From: Allolobophora icterica
Taxonomy: Eukaryota; Annelida; Clitellata; Crassiclitellata; Lumbricidae
Assembly (NCBI GenBank): GCA_963556255.1
Contig: OY744608.1
Span: forward strand, 70,215,377-70,279,376
Length of the DNA: 64,000 bases
Reading direction: 5' to 3'
Positions 34,981 through 49,710 of the stretch are shown in pieces. The stretch's first letter is position 1; every line of letters begins with the position of its first letter. The position numbers and the translations under genes are program-made. Under the pieces are notes generated by a model. It did not search any database, was not told where the DNA came from, and worked only from the letters and a program-made list of their open reading frames with translations.

Positions 34981-36430
34981 GTGATATTGGGCTTAGGCCT
35001 ACTTGCACATAATAATAATAATCTTTAATTTTCTTTATCAATTCAAACCAAATATTGCGTTTATGCGCAATAATGAACCAGCTCTCCAACAGTCTGTTCA
35101 TTCCTTTCTAAATTTCTAGTACTACTTAAATGTTAAAAATAGCAATTTTAGATAGAACTGTTCATTATTTACATTTGCCTAAAATCTTAGTTGCTGTAGC
35201 GGGTTCAAATGTATTCGCTAGAGGACAGGATCTACTTTCAAAACTCCAGCTCATTTGTCCATGTAATGGAACACTTCATCGCTCGCCATTTTGTGACGAA
35301 GGCAGCATAAACCAGATAAATGTGAAAATTCGACTTTAATGCCAAACCTGGTTATATTCGTTAACTCTGCGCATATAATTTAGTGAACATACACATTTGG
35401 TTAACGGTCAATGAGATAGTTGCTGATATTATTTGGTGAGTTAATGTTTTATTCCCCCGTAGACGATGGCTGGAAAGTCATTCTGACGAACATCAATAGA
35501 TGGCAATTCTTTGTCATGCATCGTTCTACATGACTTGTTGGTCAACAGTGTAAACAAGTAATGTAAAGTCGGGCAATTAAACAATCTTCCGCTTTACCAT
35601 TATTTCTAAACATGTATTGGTTGATTTTTGGTACTTGTATGAATATCGTCTAGGTCGATCGATACGCGTGATTTTGATTTATTTAATGACTTGAAAAACG
35701 ATCATAATTTTTTTTATCTATTAAGTGCTTTGCGCATATTTCAGTTGCCAGTTTAAAGTGAGTCTATTTTGAGACAGAGATGTAACATTAGGGGTTTAAG
35801 CAAGACAATTTCTTATCAGAAAATTAAAGAATTTCAGGAACTGTGCTTTGCCATTATGACTAATTAGTCACTCGGCTAGGAATGGCGAATAGTCTACTGT
35901 AATGAGAAGCAGTGATATTATGTTCTATATTTTAATACATAATAATATTGAGCTTTTACTGTTATTTTAGCAAGCATATGAAGATGACGAGCAACATTCT
36001 GTTAGAGCTTCCCGATAGAGAAATGCAGTTGTAAAACAAGGTCTACATCTCATCAATATTCATCAAAAATAATATGGTGGATTTTTAACTACAACTTTCG
36101 CTTTAGTCAACTATTTCATCTTCGGTTAAAATCAAATTGAACGATAGCATAAAGTGTGCTATTATGCAAAGACTGGATAGCTTCGGTATTTCGTCATAAA
36201 GTGCTAATTTCTTCTTTATTCGAAAAATAACTACAACTGTCAGATGAAACATGAAACCTTGTAAGCATCTGCCACAAACTTAAATTAAGTCGTTAGTAAT
36301 GTGATAAACTGGACGCTGCTGGTGTTGGAAAGGTTATGACATCAACAATTGCAGAAACATTTTACACTGGCTGCTGGCAATTGTATTGAAGTGCATACCA
36401 GAACCCATGCCTATTAAAAGCCAAGCAAAT
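34981..36430. other. Intergenic, AT-rich; upstream of the zinc-finger gene
   Basis: No coding region, TIR or SINE recognised. Promoter or non-coding exons of the downstream gene could lie here but are not identifiable by sequence alone. Confidence 0.35.
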
Positions 36431-36433
36431 CCC

Positions 36434-36640
36434 ACCTTTGTATAGACTGTGGTGATTGGACATATCACAGTTGTCAGTTGATCATCTGAGAGCTCATCAG
36501 AGAACCCACACTGGAGGAAACAGTAAAATTATCAATTCAGTGAATAGCTGGCTGACAACTACGAGAACCCATATGGAAGAAACACAGTACAGGTGCCAGA
36601 AATGTCGGAAGTCATTGATTCAGGTAGTAATCTGAAAAGG
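36434..36640 (+). pseudogene. Decayed upstream zinc fingers
   Basis: Remnants of at least two C2H2 fingers lie directly upstream of the intact array but out of frame. TGTATAGACTGTGG gives a C-x2-C pair, followed after a shift by HLRAHQRTHTGG. Then YRCQKCRKSLIQ continues after another frameshift as GSNLKRCIRSHTGEK. This indicates that the zinc-finger gene was once longer, or that these belong to a spliced upstream exon with sequence errors. Confidence 0.6.
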
Positions 36641-37684
36641 TGCATCAGAAGCCATACTGGAGAAAAACCATACAGGTGCCAGTTATGTCAATTATCATTT
36701 GCTTATCATAGTTATCTGAAAAAGCACTTCAGAATCCATACTGGAGAAAAATCATACGTGTGCCAGTTATGTCAGAAATCATTTATTGTTAGCGGCAATC
36801 TGAAAGTGCACATGAGAACCCATACTGGAGAAAAACCATACAGGTGCCAGATATGTCAGAAAGCATTTGCTCAAGGTATTAATCTGAAAATCCACATGAT
36901 AACCCATACTGGAGAAAAACCATACAGATGTCAGTTATGTCAGAAATCATTTGCTGATCATATTTATCTGAAAAGGCACATGAGAACCCATACTGGCGAG
37001 AAGCCATACAAATGTCATATGTGTAAGAAATTATTTGCTCATCAGAGCCAACTGAAGAGGCACATGAGAACCCATACTGGTGAAAAACCACACTTGTGCC
37101 AGATATGTCAGAAATCATTTAGATCAGCCAGTGATCTTAAGTCTCATATGAGAAGCCATACTGGAGAGAAGCCATACATCTGTGAGGTTTGTAATAAAGG
37201 ATTCACACAAATTGGAAATCTGAACAAACACAGAAGAACTCATGCAACTGAGAAGCAACACACGCACAATAAACCTTATACAAAGAGCAGTTCTTCAGCG
37301 AATCAGTTTAAACTCCCTGCAGGAACACAGCCACAGAATCTTAAGATGGGAAGCGAAGTAATTAACTTATCTGATCATTTCATCACAGTTAGTAGTAGGT
37401 CAGGTGTTATTGATAAACCAGATGAACGATTCTCAAAGATCATATATCCAGATTCTCATGGAATTGCAAGTCCTTTACCGATAATTAGAGATGGAGAATG
37501 TCTGTATATTGGCAAACTGGAATGTTTTGTCGATGCAAAAGCATCTTGGTCTAAATCTTTTGGATGTGGTATATGTGACGATTTGCTTGAAGTAGAGGAT
37601 GAATTTCTAGAGCATTGTTCTAGCCATCGGTTTTCTCCACCTGACGACTTAGTTGGTGACATGCTGAAAACAATCGTACTGTGA
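36602..37684 (+). CDS. C2H2 zinc-finger protein, seven canonical fingers plus an atypical C-terminal finger
   Basis: 360 residues from the ATG at 36602. A degenerate finger tail (KRCIRSH, Cys replacing the first zinc His) is followed by seven 28-residue C-x2-C-x12-H-x3-H fingers at 24-46, 52-74, 80-102, 108-130, 136-158, 164-186 and 192-214, joined by TGEKP-type linkers. A 105-residue low-similarity region follows, then C322-x2-C325-x12-H338-x3-H342, an isolated finger. No KRAB, BTB or SCAN domain is visible. The family typically binds DNA in the nucleus; target unknown. The start is uncertain, because decayed finger sequence overlaps the 5' end in another frame. AATAAA at 37850-37855 is a possible poly(A) signal. 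Single exon as seen; a retro-copy or terminal exon cannot be excluded. Confidence 0.8.
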   Translation: MSEVIDSGSNLKRCIRSHTGEKPYRCQLCQLSFAYHSYLKKHFRIHTGEKSYVCQLCQKSFIVSGNLKVHMRTHTGEKPYRCQICQKAFAQGINLKIHMITHTGEKPYRCQLCQKSFADHIYLKRHMRTHTGEKPYKCHMCKKLFAHQSQLKRHMRTHTGEKPHLCQICQKSFRSASDLKSHMRSHTGEKPYICEVCNKGFTQIGNLNKHRRTHATEKQHTHNKPYTKSSSSANQFKLPAGTQPQNLKMGSEVINLSDHFITVSSRSGVIDKPDERFSKIIYPDSHGIASPLPIIRDGECLYIGKLECFVDAKASWSKSFGCGICDDLLEVEDEFLEHCSSHRFSPPDDLVGDMLKTIVL

Positions 37685-38600
37685 GATAAAAAAAAGATGC
37701 TGTTGTATAGCAGGGATGCATACTTACATGAAACCTTTTTACCACTTTCATTTCAGTAGACATTCCGATGTAAAGAATCTAGAGGTTCCTCCTTATTAGG
37801 GCCGGACTGGCCCACCGGGCAACTGGGCATTGGCCTGGTAAGTTGATGAAATAAATTTTCTTTGAAGTTAAGTTCACACAAACTTTCGGAATATCTGGCG
37901 ATTAAAACAAGATAAAAGTAAAACTGAAAATAACATCTGACCCAGTGACGTTGCAGACCAGCGTACATTAGGCCCTACTATTCAAATGTAAATGGCTATA
38001 ATACTCAACGTGTCTCATTGTTTAAATCGTACGCAAAAGACAACCTCTGGATCAGACATTTCAGCGTCATCAAATACCTCAAAGGTAGCAATTTTTTGAC
38101 AATGGCAATGCAACTCAAATTCCTTCAACAACTACCATGGAAGTGTCATGCAACCCAAGTCAATCCGCAGAAAACATGGATGCATTTTCTAAACCTCGAA
38201 TTGGAACGATCGGTTCTTTCTTTACAGTTGCATCCCATTCAGCCAGTATGCTTAAATGGTGGTTTTGATCACAGAAAAACGTTTTTAGAGATAATGTATC
38301 AAACAGACAATGGCTTAGTTTTTGTATGATAATTTGCAAACTATTTTGTACAATTTGCATTATATAGCAAAACTCATGAACCAACTATAGTTTTACAAAA
38401 GGAATGATTGGCGGCATGTTTACCAAGGGTTCATGACCATGAAGTTTAAAGTAAACATGATGATTGCATCAGGGCATATTTACTATCAAAGATCAAGATA
38501 TCATTTCATTGTTGTTTAAGAGTCACAAGTCTGTACGTGCAACACAAGTATGAAACATATGAGGTGTCAGAATTATTGATATTGTTAAACTTATTGGGAA
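37685..38600. other. 3' flank of the zinc-finger gene
   Basis: GGGCCGGACTGGCCCACC at 37800-37817 resembles a hAT-type element end, but no partner was found. Small open frames in this stretch show no recognisable protein features. Confidence 0.35.
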
Positions 38601-38612
38601 AACGGGTCTTAT

Positions 38613-39147
38613 AGTTATCGTGGAAAAACTTCTGAAGCTGCTTACACTCTCGATGATCACTCATTAGACCATGGGACATTTCCGGAAATGCTAATACTTC
38701 GTAGCGAATATGATTTGATATTGAATAGCATGTGCAGACTACAATGACCAAAACTCTTCCTTCCAAGAAACTGAGTCAAGGTGAATGGGCGCAACAGGAC
38801 GTGGAGGCCTTTAAAATTATTTTTCAAAACAACCCTAGATTATATAATAAAGGCAATTAGCAAACTGATTAAAGAATGTATTTAAGGTGATATTCAAGCA
38901 GCTGGAATGTTCTCTGTTCAAAGACACAACACAGGATTGTACTGTGCAAGACCAGTGTTCAATTATTATAATTAGATATGTGAGTGACAAAGTTCATGAA
39001 TGCTTAATATCTGTGGTTAATTGCACTTCTTCGACAGGTCAAGCATTTTTTTAATTCTCAAGGAAGAAAAATAAAATTGATATCCAAAAAATGTGTCGGT
39101 AATTCCACTGATGGAGCATCCGACATGCAGGGTCAATAGCCTATAAC
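38613..39147 (+). pseudogene. hAT transposase remnant (ZMYM1/TTF-type family)
   Basis: Frame-shifting blocks: SYRGKTSEAAYTL then GTFPEMLILRSEYDLIL at 38613-38732. Then TTQDCTVQDQCS, IRYVSDKVHECLISVV and CTSSTGQAF at about 38920-39050, and NSTDGASDMQGQ near 39105-39145. Order and wording match the central part of hAT-type transposases related to ZMYM1 (FRG..NFLELL, IRYV..ER, GNxTDGAxNMQG). Several stops and frameshifts make it clearly dead. The later part of the same family appears separately at 63.0-63.7 kb. Confidence 0.7.
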
Positions 39148-39360
39148 TGCTTTACCGCCTGGCTTCACTCAGTTCGCTGCCGTAAACTTGTCTAAAATAT
39201 TGATGGGGGCATTTAGATGGCAATTAGGCGTATAATCAAGCGAATGTTAACTGAACTGATAACAGGTTATTATTGCCATCTAGGGAATGAAAGCGAATGC
39301 AAACTTTAATTACTGCCATCTGACGACTATAACCAGTTATTGACAAGCACATGGAAGAAG

Positions 39361-39475
39361 AGCAGTCCCTTAAGCTAACCCTGAGAGGCAATCATGGATA
39401 TGAAATGTTAGTGACTTCGTTTTCTCAGCCTCGGCTTATGAGAGCGGATGGCCAGTCCTCTCCCTCGCTGTCTGA
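39361..39475 (-). mobile_element. SINE fragment
   Basis: Matches the tail half of the SINE at 61395-61672: CAGTCCCTTAAG, AAATGTTAG, CTCGG then TATGAG, and CAGTCCTCTCCCTCG appear in the same order. The tRNA-like head is missing. Confidence 0.55.
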
Positions 39476-39479
39476 TCAT

Positions 39480-40228
39480 GGTGCCAATTAAGGTTTAATT
39501 TGATTATCGTTGGTTTCTTTAACTTGGACACGCAGACAGCATTCGTAGGAGAAACTTCCGTCGACGTTTCCCAGTCTATGGAAGAATTTTCCCAAGAACT
39601 TTGTTTTGCCGTGAGGGGAGTGCCAAGTCGCCCTGGTCTAGACAGGTAGGTGTACACTCTGAATATCTTACATTGGTTTTCACCCTTGTGAGATAGAGCA
39701 TCACATTATGTGGTGTACAAAATGTTTCATGGATACAAACGGGCAGAGCCCGAAGGAACCGCAGTCCCGCTCAATTATAGGTTACCTATCTGACAACAAC
39801 AGATCGATTTGAAATACCGAGTTTTTAACATAGTAGTCAACAAAATAAATAGAACCAAGAAGTTTAACTAAGTAAAATAGACACAGGTCAAGCTTGTGCA
39901 TTAGGCACTTCTCAGGGACACGCGCCTAGGAATACATAGGCTACATTCAGTCACTAGATTAAATTAGATTAGTTGTTCTTATCGGCATAATCACGATCGG
40001 CCTATTACGAGACTCCGTTCTTAATGTTGCATACCAGACATCTTGGACTCTATACTTAAGAGCCCTGCTTGAGAAAACCGACATTGGTAGAGCCCTACGC
40101 TCCCTAGTCCGCCTTAATTCTCAAGAAATCTGTATATAATAAGAGGAATGGTAACTGGTGAAAACAATGGCTGCTTCCTTATCCACAGATCTACGTAGCT
40201 CCGCTTCAATTTTCTGCCGGAAATTATA
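39480..40228. other. No feature recognised
   Basis: Unique-looking sequence without credible ORFs, repeats or RNA genes. Confidence 0.35.
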
Positions 40229-40362
40229 AAAATCGACGAAAAATCATGATTGCGAAGTTAAAACTTTCCTGTGGATATTTAAAGCATTTTGTTTTAAATC
40301 TGTGGAGATTTAAAACATGCAGGCGAAGTTTTACTCCGCAAATATGATTATTCGTCGATTTT
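40229..40362. repeat. Foldback (inverted-repeat) element
   Basis: Imperfect arms of about 38 bp at 40229-40266 (AAAATCGACGAAAAATCATG onward) and 40325-40362 (its near complement) enclose a 58-bp loop rich in ATTTAAA. It could be a tiny MITE or encode a hairpin RNA; no target duplication is evident. Confidence 0.5.
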
Positions 40363-40995
40363 CCTTCTTGGATGCGTCTGTTAAGCAAACAAGACGCGAT
40401 ATTTCATGTCCGCCAGAGGGCCGCCTTCAAAATAATCACACCACGTTCAATAAAGAGTTTCATGTCCTGTGAATCATTATTAGTCTCCGAATCTCAGACC
40501 ACATATCAGTGCATATTGCTGTACTCTCCTGGGATCAGTGAAAATGCGGCCTGCCTCTCTCGATGTCTTAATGCGACTTAATTATACATACTTTGCAAGA
40601 CACTTTCGCGAACAATATCAGCGAAGAAAGAGGCAGACTGCTTTCTCTCTCTCGTTGAAAGCGATAAAGAATTTCATTTCGCAGACGTCATTGCGTATTG
40701 AAATTCGCGTCGCCTTGCCCGGAAGTCGTGCGTCTTGAGCGAAGAGTATTGTTCGCCAAGATACCATCGTCACCACCAATTGCAGGGATAATGAATGGAA
40801 CGGAGCAGGCCACAAAACTCCATCCCTTCGTTGCCCTATAGAGGGCGGAATAATGGCATTTGGCTACGTCATTTATACGTTTGACAAGTGTATGATGGAA
40901 AGATATTACACAGATGCATGATTATATACAATACATACTTTAAAATTATGTAATATATATTATATAATTTCTAATTTTATATATATGATTTACAA

Positions 40996-41000
<5 letters not shown>
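40363..41000. other. CpG-containing unique sequence
   Basis: Several CG-rich words (CGCGAACAATATCAGCG, GCGTCGCC) but no coding exon with splice support. Confidence 0.3.

Positions 41001-41072
<72 letters not shown>
41001..41072. repeat. (AT)n microsatellite
   Basis: Uninterrupted AT dinucleotide repeat. Confidence 0.98.
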
Positions 41073-41075
<3 letters not shown>

Positions 41076-41104
41076 TCCTAACAAAAATGGTTTTTCCATC
41101 ATGC

Positions 41105-41650
41105 TGTCGGTTGAGAGTTAATGGCTTCGCTCTTCCTCGGTCTCCCCATACTACGCCTCTCCCCCCTCCAATCAGACCTAAATGCTGCTGCTAGGCTCAT
41201 AGCACGTCTTCCTCGATTTGCTCATATCTCCACATTATGATTGAAGTCTTACACTGGCTCCCGATTACTTCGCGTATCCAGTATAAGATCCTCCTTCTGC
41301 TACGGCTTGCCACTAAATACCTCTCTGACCTTATGCGGCAACCTCTCTCTGCAACTTCAGCTCGTCCTTTGCGCTCTAGTACTGGCCGTCTTGATCTCTT
41401 TGTCCCTAGTACTAGGACCACTGTGGCTCAACCTCGAGCTTTTGCTGTCACAGGTCCCTCTGCCTGGAATGGTCTTCCCTCTCGACTACGAACTAAACTC
41501 ATGATGGGAATCTCCCCTGCATCTACTCGCTTGCTCAAGACGTTTCTGTTTCCACGGGGCTCATGCACTGAGGGCGCCTCTGAACAGTTTGTACTGCGAG
41601 AGGCGCCTTATAAATTACTAGATACGATACGATACGATACGATAATGATG
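41105..41650 (+). mobile_element. L2/CR1-like LINE 3' fragment with (GATAC)n tail
   Basis: The sequence encodes, with one frameshift near 41235, LNAAARLIARLPR, then LHWLPITSRIQYKILLL, KYLSDL, RAFAVTGPSAWNGLP and LLKTFLF, the standard C-terminal signature of L2/CR1 reverse transcriptases. The 3' end carries GGCGCC-containing sequence and the tail (GATAC)n at 41626-41645. Confidence 0.8.
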
Positions 41651-41659
41651 CCACACCTG

Positions 41660-41960
41660 AAATACAAACAATGAATTTCGACACCTGTAATAAGACGTTT
41701 TCGTTATCTATATATTCGAAGATAACTTTAACATGAATTAAGTTTCATTTCCAAATGGTCCTTAACGGACTTTGATATCAAAAGATGTCGTTAAACTTAT
41801 GTAATCCAATCCTTAAATGAATCGACACAACTGACAACTATTTCACATTTTATCCAATCTCTTTCAACGGCTTTTGATGCCACAAGATGTCGTTACCATT
41901 AACAACCGAATTTAGACACCTTTAATAAGACGCTTCTTCAACGATATAAATGGAAAAGAA
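41660..41960 (+). repeat. Two dispersed TTAGACACC repeats
   Basis: Right boxes at 41671 (AATTTCGACACC, diverged) and 41911 (TTTAGACACCTTTAATAAGACG). Left boxes are at 41770 and 41880 (CACAAGATGTCGTTA). Confidence 0.6.
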
Positions 41961-42239
41961 GTATTTTAGATAATTTGTTTATTGCTATATTGTCAGTACT
42001 ATGATCTGTCGTTCATTTCTAGGATAGAATTTAATTAAAACTATTTATTAAATAGACACTAGAGAGAAAACACTGATTTCTTTAAACGTTAGTAAATTAG
42101 TGATAGTTAGATGTCAGATAGGGCAGGAACTGCTATTGTTGAATTAGACGCACAATTCAAATCACAACAATGTATATTTATGTTCATAAGTTTGTGTATG
42201 TGTGTGTTCGTGTGTAGGTACGTACCGTGCGTGTGTGTA

Positions 42240-42560
<321 letters not shown>

Positions 42561-42939
42561 TATGGTGAATTTTATATGTATATATATACAAAATAGATAC
42601 TTTATATATATTGCATATCTATGTCTTTCCCATATGTATGTCGTTGTCGATTTATATTGCGCCAGGGTTAAACGTATATTTGTTTGGCGCTTTTAAACGT
42701 ATGTTTTAGCGGCGAATTTCTTTTGATCGAGGGTAATCCACTCTCGAGTGTTGCACATTGTCCACTGCGACAACTGAGTCTGCAATGCCGACGGGTAAAT
42801 TGCAGGCGCTATAGAAATTCCCAGATGCACATTTATGGCTATATTTGATGTATATAATCAGTTCATGACACCAACCAAATGGCTTCTGTATACATACATA
42901 ATTACACATATTTATATACATACACGCATACACACATTA

Positions 42940-43024
42940 TGCATACATACATACATACATACATACATACATACATACATACATACATACATACTTACAT
43001 ACATACATACATACATACATACAT
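42940..43024. repeat. (CATA)n microsatellite
   Basis: Near-perfect ACAT tetranucleotide repeat. Confidence 0.97.
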
Positions 43025-43313
43025 GTAAACATACATACATGCAGACGGACACACAGATAGACAGACGGACAGACAGACATGTAAGAACTGCTCAGTTAAG
43101 AAGAGCGCTGCTTTTGTGCCATTGGTCGTAGATCCATCGAGACGAGAGGCGTTGTTGCTGCTGCTGCTTCTGGTGCTGCATACCTTTACAAAGACAATTC
43201 TTCGATTGCGTTACAGGTGAGCATTCCGCTCAGTCACCTTCTCCAACGTCTTTGTTTTTACACATGCTCTTTTCTCCGTTCTTCTCTCCCTACCTGCCAT
43301 TCTCTCTCTGGTC

Positions 43314-43475
<162 letters not shown>

Positions 43476-43559
43476 TCTTCCTCTTCCTCTCTATCTCTCT
43501 TTCTCCGTGTCTGTGTCTGTTTGTCTCACTGTCTGTTTCTCTCTCCCTCTTCGTCTTTC

Positions 43560-43810
43560 CCTCCCACCCCCGTGAGCATCGCCTATTCATCAAGAGGCGG
43601 CCATGGACCGGGGGGAAGAGGTAGGCTGGACCATTTATCTTGGGCGCGTTAAGTGCCTGCCAGCGGCCATCGTCCTGGGAAACAAAGCCGGCGGCGACGC
43701 CCGTGTGTAGCGGGCGTCGCACGAATCGGAAACGGTCGATGTGTTATGGACGCTAATTCAGTCGACGACGACTTTTGCCGAACGTGTCGCCAGCATCGAT
43801 TCAAGACACA
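43560..43810. other. GC-rich unique island with strong hairpin
   Basis: A CpG-rich block between microsatellites, including a perfect 10-bp stem (GCGACGCCCG at 43694-43703, complement at 43711-43720) with a 7-nt loop. No coding exon is supported. Candidate regulatory or structured-RNA sequence only. Confidence 0.35.
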
Positions 43811-44007
43811 TCGGGTTCTCATTTACCCCCACCCACCCACCTCACCCACCACCACCCCGTCCCTCACTCGCCCCACTCATCCACTCACCTGCCCACTCAA
43901 CTGCCCATTAACCCATTCACGCCGTTTTCAGAGGAATGAAAAAGGTGCTAGATAAATAATCGGAGACATATACTGGCACGTACGTACATATTTAAATACG
44001 CATACAA

Positions 44008-44062
<55 letters not shown>

Positions 44063-44429
44063 CACATGCACACGTACGTGCAAGCATACGCACGTAAATA
44101 TACATGTATACATAGCATACATGGGTACATGCATACATAGTTACATACCACACATGCATAAATATTATTTCAAGTGAGGGGCTATATATTTTGTGTGTTA
44201 CTGTGTACACACATGTTATTATTTTTATTACTATTCTTGTTGTTATTGTTTATTAAAGAATATGCTTACTTACTTATCAAAGGCCGTTGACCTGGATATG
44301 AAATTAGTTTCTCAATGCAACTAGTAATAGTGGTAGTTGCTAAATATAGATTGTTTGTTACACACTTTGGATTAGCGATTGATAGTCGCCGTCTGACGAA
44401 CCGTATTGAATCGAATTATAATTACAGGA
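43811..44429. other. Low-complexity and non-coding
   Basis: CCCAC-rich stretch 43830-43920, (AT)/(ATAC) mixtures 44000-44160, the remainder AT-rich. No gene. Confidence 0.5.
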
Positions 44430-44760
44430 GATTGCTAAATATATAACTTAAGGAAGCTTTTTATTAAAGGTATCTAAATTCAACAGAATTTGGATTGATA
44501 GTTAGTCCTGTTTGACGACACCCATACAACTGATACCACAGGCTTAACGAGATTGCTAAATATATAACTTAGAGAAGAGTCTTATTAAAGGTGTCTAAAT
44601 TCAACAATTTTATATAATAATATTATTTATATCAACGGTTTCACACCAAAAGGTGTTGTTAAATAGCCACTATACCGGAGAAAATAAACTATTGAATTTA
44701 GACACCTTTAATTAGATGTTGCCTTTAATTATATATTTAGAGCGGTTAGTTAGGCGGTAT
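44430..44760. repeat. Three dispersed TTAGACACC repeats in opposite orientations
   Basis: Minus copies at about 44432-44495 and 44552-44615 and a plus copy at about 44640-44755, the last preceded by the left box CACCAAAAGGTGTTGTTAAA. The arrangement makes long imperfect inverted repeats around 44615-44680. Confidence 0.6.
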
Positions 44761-45940
44761 GTAAAGAATTCTCAACATGGAGCAGAAAATAAATTGTATA
44801 GGAATTGTGTCGACTGGTTTGGGTCATAGTACTATGGATCTGTAGACACTATAGCACAGCATTTAAGAGGATGCTATAGGGGAGATGGGGTAATAAACAT
44901 TACAGGTTAACTTGCAGTGGTTCTAACACAAGCTACACGTCTTCTGAACCACTTGTTATGTCATAAATGTTTGAAAGCCAATGAGATACAGTGAGTATTG
45001 AAGTAGAGAAAGGTTAGGGCATCGGGCAAACATTGACAGTCGGTTCCATTTCTTGGGGTCAGCAAGGTGGAATGTACAAGAGCCCATGGCAGAACTACAT
45101 AAAAAGACCAATACCAGAAAATCACAAACTGCGGGCAGGTATAGTAGGCTATTGGTTGAAGGTAGGTAGGTATTGCCCGTGGTACAATATAATTAATACA
45201 TCGCATAGGAGCCTAATTAGACGGTATTTAATCTAGTTGTCTATGATCAGATTGGGCTAAGATAAGATTAGAATACTTTAGGGAAGTTACATCGTTGTCC
45301 AGGATTAGAATGGATTTGATTACACTAGATTCTATTGGATTTGGGTTGAATTGATGATGATATGACAGGATGGGATGGTATTGAATTAGAGACTCGATTA
45401 GATTAGATTAGATGTTGGCTTCAATCAAATCAACAGGCCTGCCTATGATTATCATGAAAATCCCTCCAAGTGAACACATATCTGTACACACTCTTGCAAC
45501 GTATGCACTGTGGTCCCATTCTTGCGCATTATCGAAACGGCGTTCGATCCCGTGATTCGCCGTCGGGGAAACCAGATCCGCATTCGTCTTCCATCGATCC
45601 CTTTGTTGTCCAATCGATGGTTCAGTTTCTCAGACGCTGGACCCATAAAACCCCATTAAAGACGACGATACATCATCATCCGGGTCTTTTCCCTTTTTAT
45701 GTAGCGCTCGTATCTATATCGTTTGTCCGATTGGCATCGACGCGAAATCCAATCGCTAATGAGATCAAACGACGTTCTGTCGGATAGTACTTTAAAGGAT
45801 GGACCGCCGATCAGACGCCATCTGGCGAACGGCGCCGTTATTGAACAGACGGTCTACGCGGAAGCTGGACCTCCCGTTTCTTTGGTCGTACGTCTTGGAG
45901 AGAAAAGACGGGGGCATAGGTCGTATAATTGTTATTAGGA
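44761..45940. other. Unique sequence, no gene supported
   Basis: 45300-45420 holds GATTAGATT-type low complexity. 45540-45940 is a GC-richer unique block (for example CGGCGCCGTTATTGAAC). Open frames across it have no recognisable domains or splice sites. Confidence 0.35.
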
Positions 45941-46180
<240 letters not shown>

Positions 46181-46354
46181 CATTTGTTCAGAAGACGTGC
46201 AAAAAATAATAATGATCATAATAATAGTAACTCAACGCAATTCATTTGAAGCTAATGGCATAATATCTTAGACTCCTTAGGAGTTACACTTACTTTGGGA
46301 AGAAATTAATATTATTATATTTTTATTATTATAGGCCTAATAATTATCATCATC

Positions 46355-46565
46355 ATCATCATCATTATCTCATGTTCATTGTGTGCCACTATCTAATGAC
46401 CAAGCATCAATCGATGGCACTGAGTAATTGTGAGTGAATGAGATGCTCAAAGTGTAAACCAAAGTGCGGTCAGCAATTGATACAAATAAAGGATATACTT
46501 ACTTACTTACCTACACAGTAACCGTCTCTGGAGGTGAGAAGGATCGAACCCGTACTCTCTGTTCT
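46355..46565. repeat. Dispersed repeat and tRNA-like B-box fragment
   Basis: 46385-46440 repeats the fragment found at 23.1 kb (GCCACTATCTA, ATCGATGGCACTGAG). On the minus strand near 46530-46545, GGTTCGATCC is a perfect Pol III B-box consensus with GTACG before it, suggesting a truncated tRNA-derived SINE. The A-box is not clear. Confidence 0.4.
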
Positions 46566-46789
46566 ACATTTACTTAGCGCCTTTCGAAGTCCTTCCCAAA
46601 TCCTCATTATTCAATATGATTTGCGAGTTGCTGAAGATGACTCTATTCGTGGCTTCTGCAGCAGATTTCAAACGCGTTGATGCTCCATAAAGCATCAATC
46701 CAGGGCTTCAGTCCATACAAGTGTTCGCTTACGAAACGAGAGATCTCTGCGAGGGAAGAGGGAGGAGGAGGAGGAGGCGTAGAGCAGAC

Positions 46790-49135
<2,346 letters not shown>

Positions 49136-49214
49136 AGTTTAGAAGGATCGAGGTAGTTCTTCCGAAGAGGTGGCGATCTCGTCATGGACTTTTGTCAAAC
49201 GATATGACGACCTT

Positions 49215-49262
49215 CAGTTGTAATTGTAATTGTAATTGAAGATTTATATAGCGCCTTTTAAA
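49215..49262 (-). mobile_element. LINE 3' end fragment
   Basis: TTGTAATTGTAATTG then ATTTATATAGCGCC matches the tail and terminal sequence of the LINE copy at 23635-23680. Only the 3' tip is present. Confidence 0.5.
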
Positions 49263-49289
49263 GAAAGAGAAAACCAGCTTCAAACAAAT

Positions 49290-49710
49290 TGGTTTTCAAG
49301 TACATCTCAAGTACCTCTAAAGTATCTCTGAGAACCTATGAGTATCTCTAATTACCTCTCAAATACATTTGAATATTTCTAAGTACCTATAGTTACCTCT
49401 CCAGCACCTCCGAATACATCTACATACATAAAGAAAAGTACCTACCACTGACTACCTGCTCTATAAGTACCTCTAATTGCTTCTGAGTACCTCTGAGTAC
49501 CTATCAAGTATATCCTAGTACTTCTCAAGTGCCTCTAAGTACCTCACAAACATCTCAAAGTGTATCGCAAGTATCTATAAGTATCTCTCAATTATCTCTA
49601 AGTACCTTTAACCACACCTAAATTATCTCTAAATATCTTTAAGAACCTCTAAAGTATCTCTATGTACCTTTAAGTACATAACAAGTACATACAGTACCTT
49701 TAAGTATCTT
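49290..49710. repeat. Degenerate roughly 10-bp minisatellite
   Basis: About 40 imperfect tandem copies of a unit resembling AAGTACCTCT, with drift to AAGTATCTCT. Confidence 0.8.

Noticed and set aside
37800..37850. Complete hAT element starting at GGGCCGGACTGG
   Set aside because: No inverted partner or 8-bp duplication found, so only an end-like motif is noted.
38018..38329. 103-residue plus-strand ORF after the zinc-finger gene
   Set aside because: No recognisable motif, no splice or promoter evidence, and it lies next to a decayed transposon.
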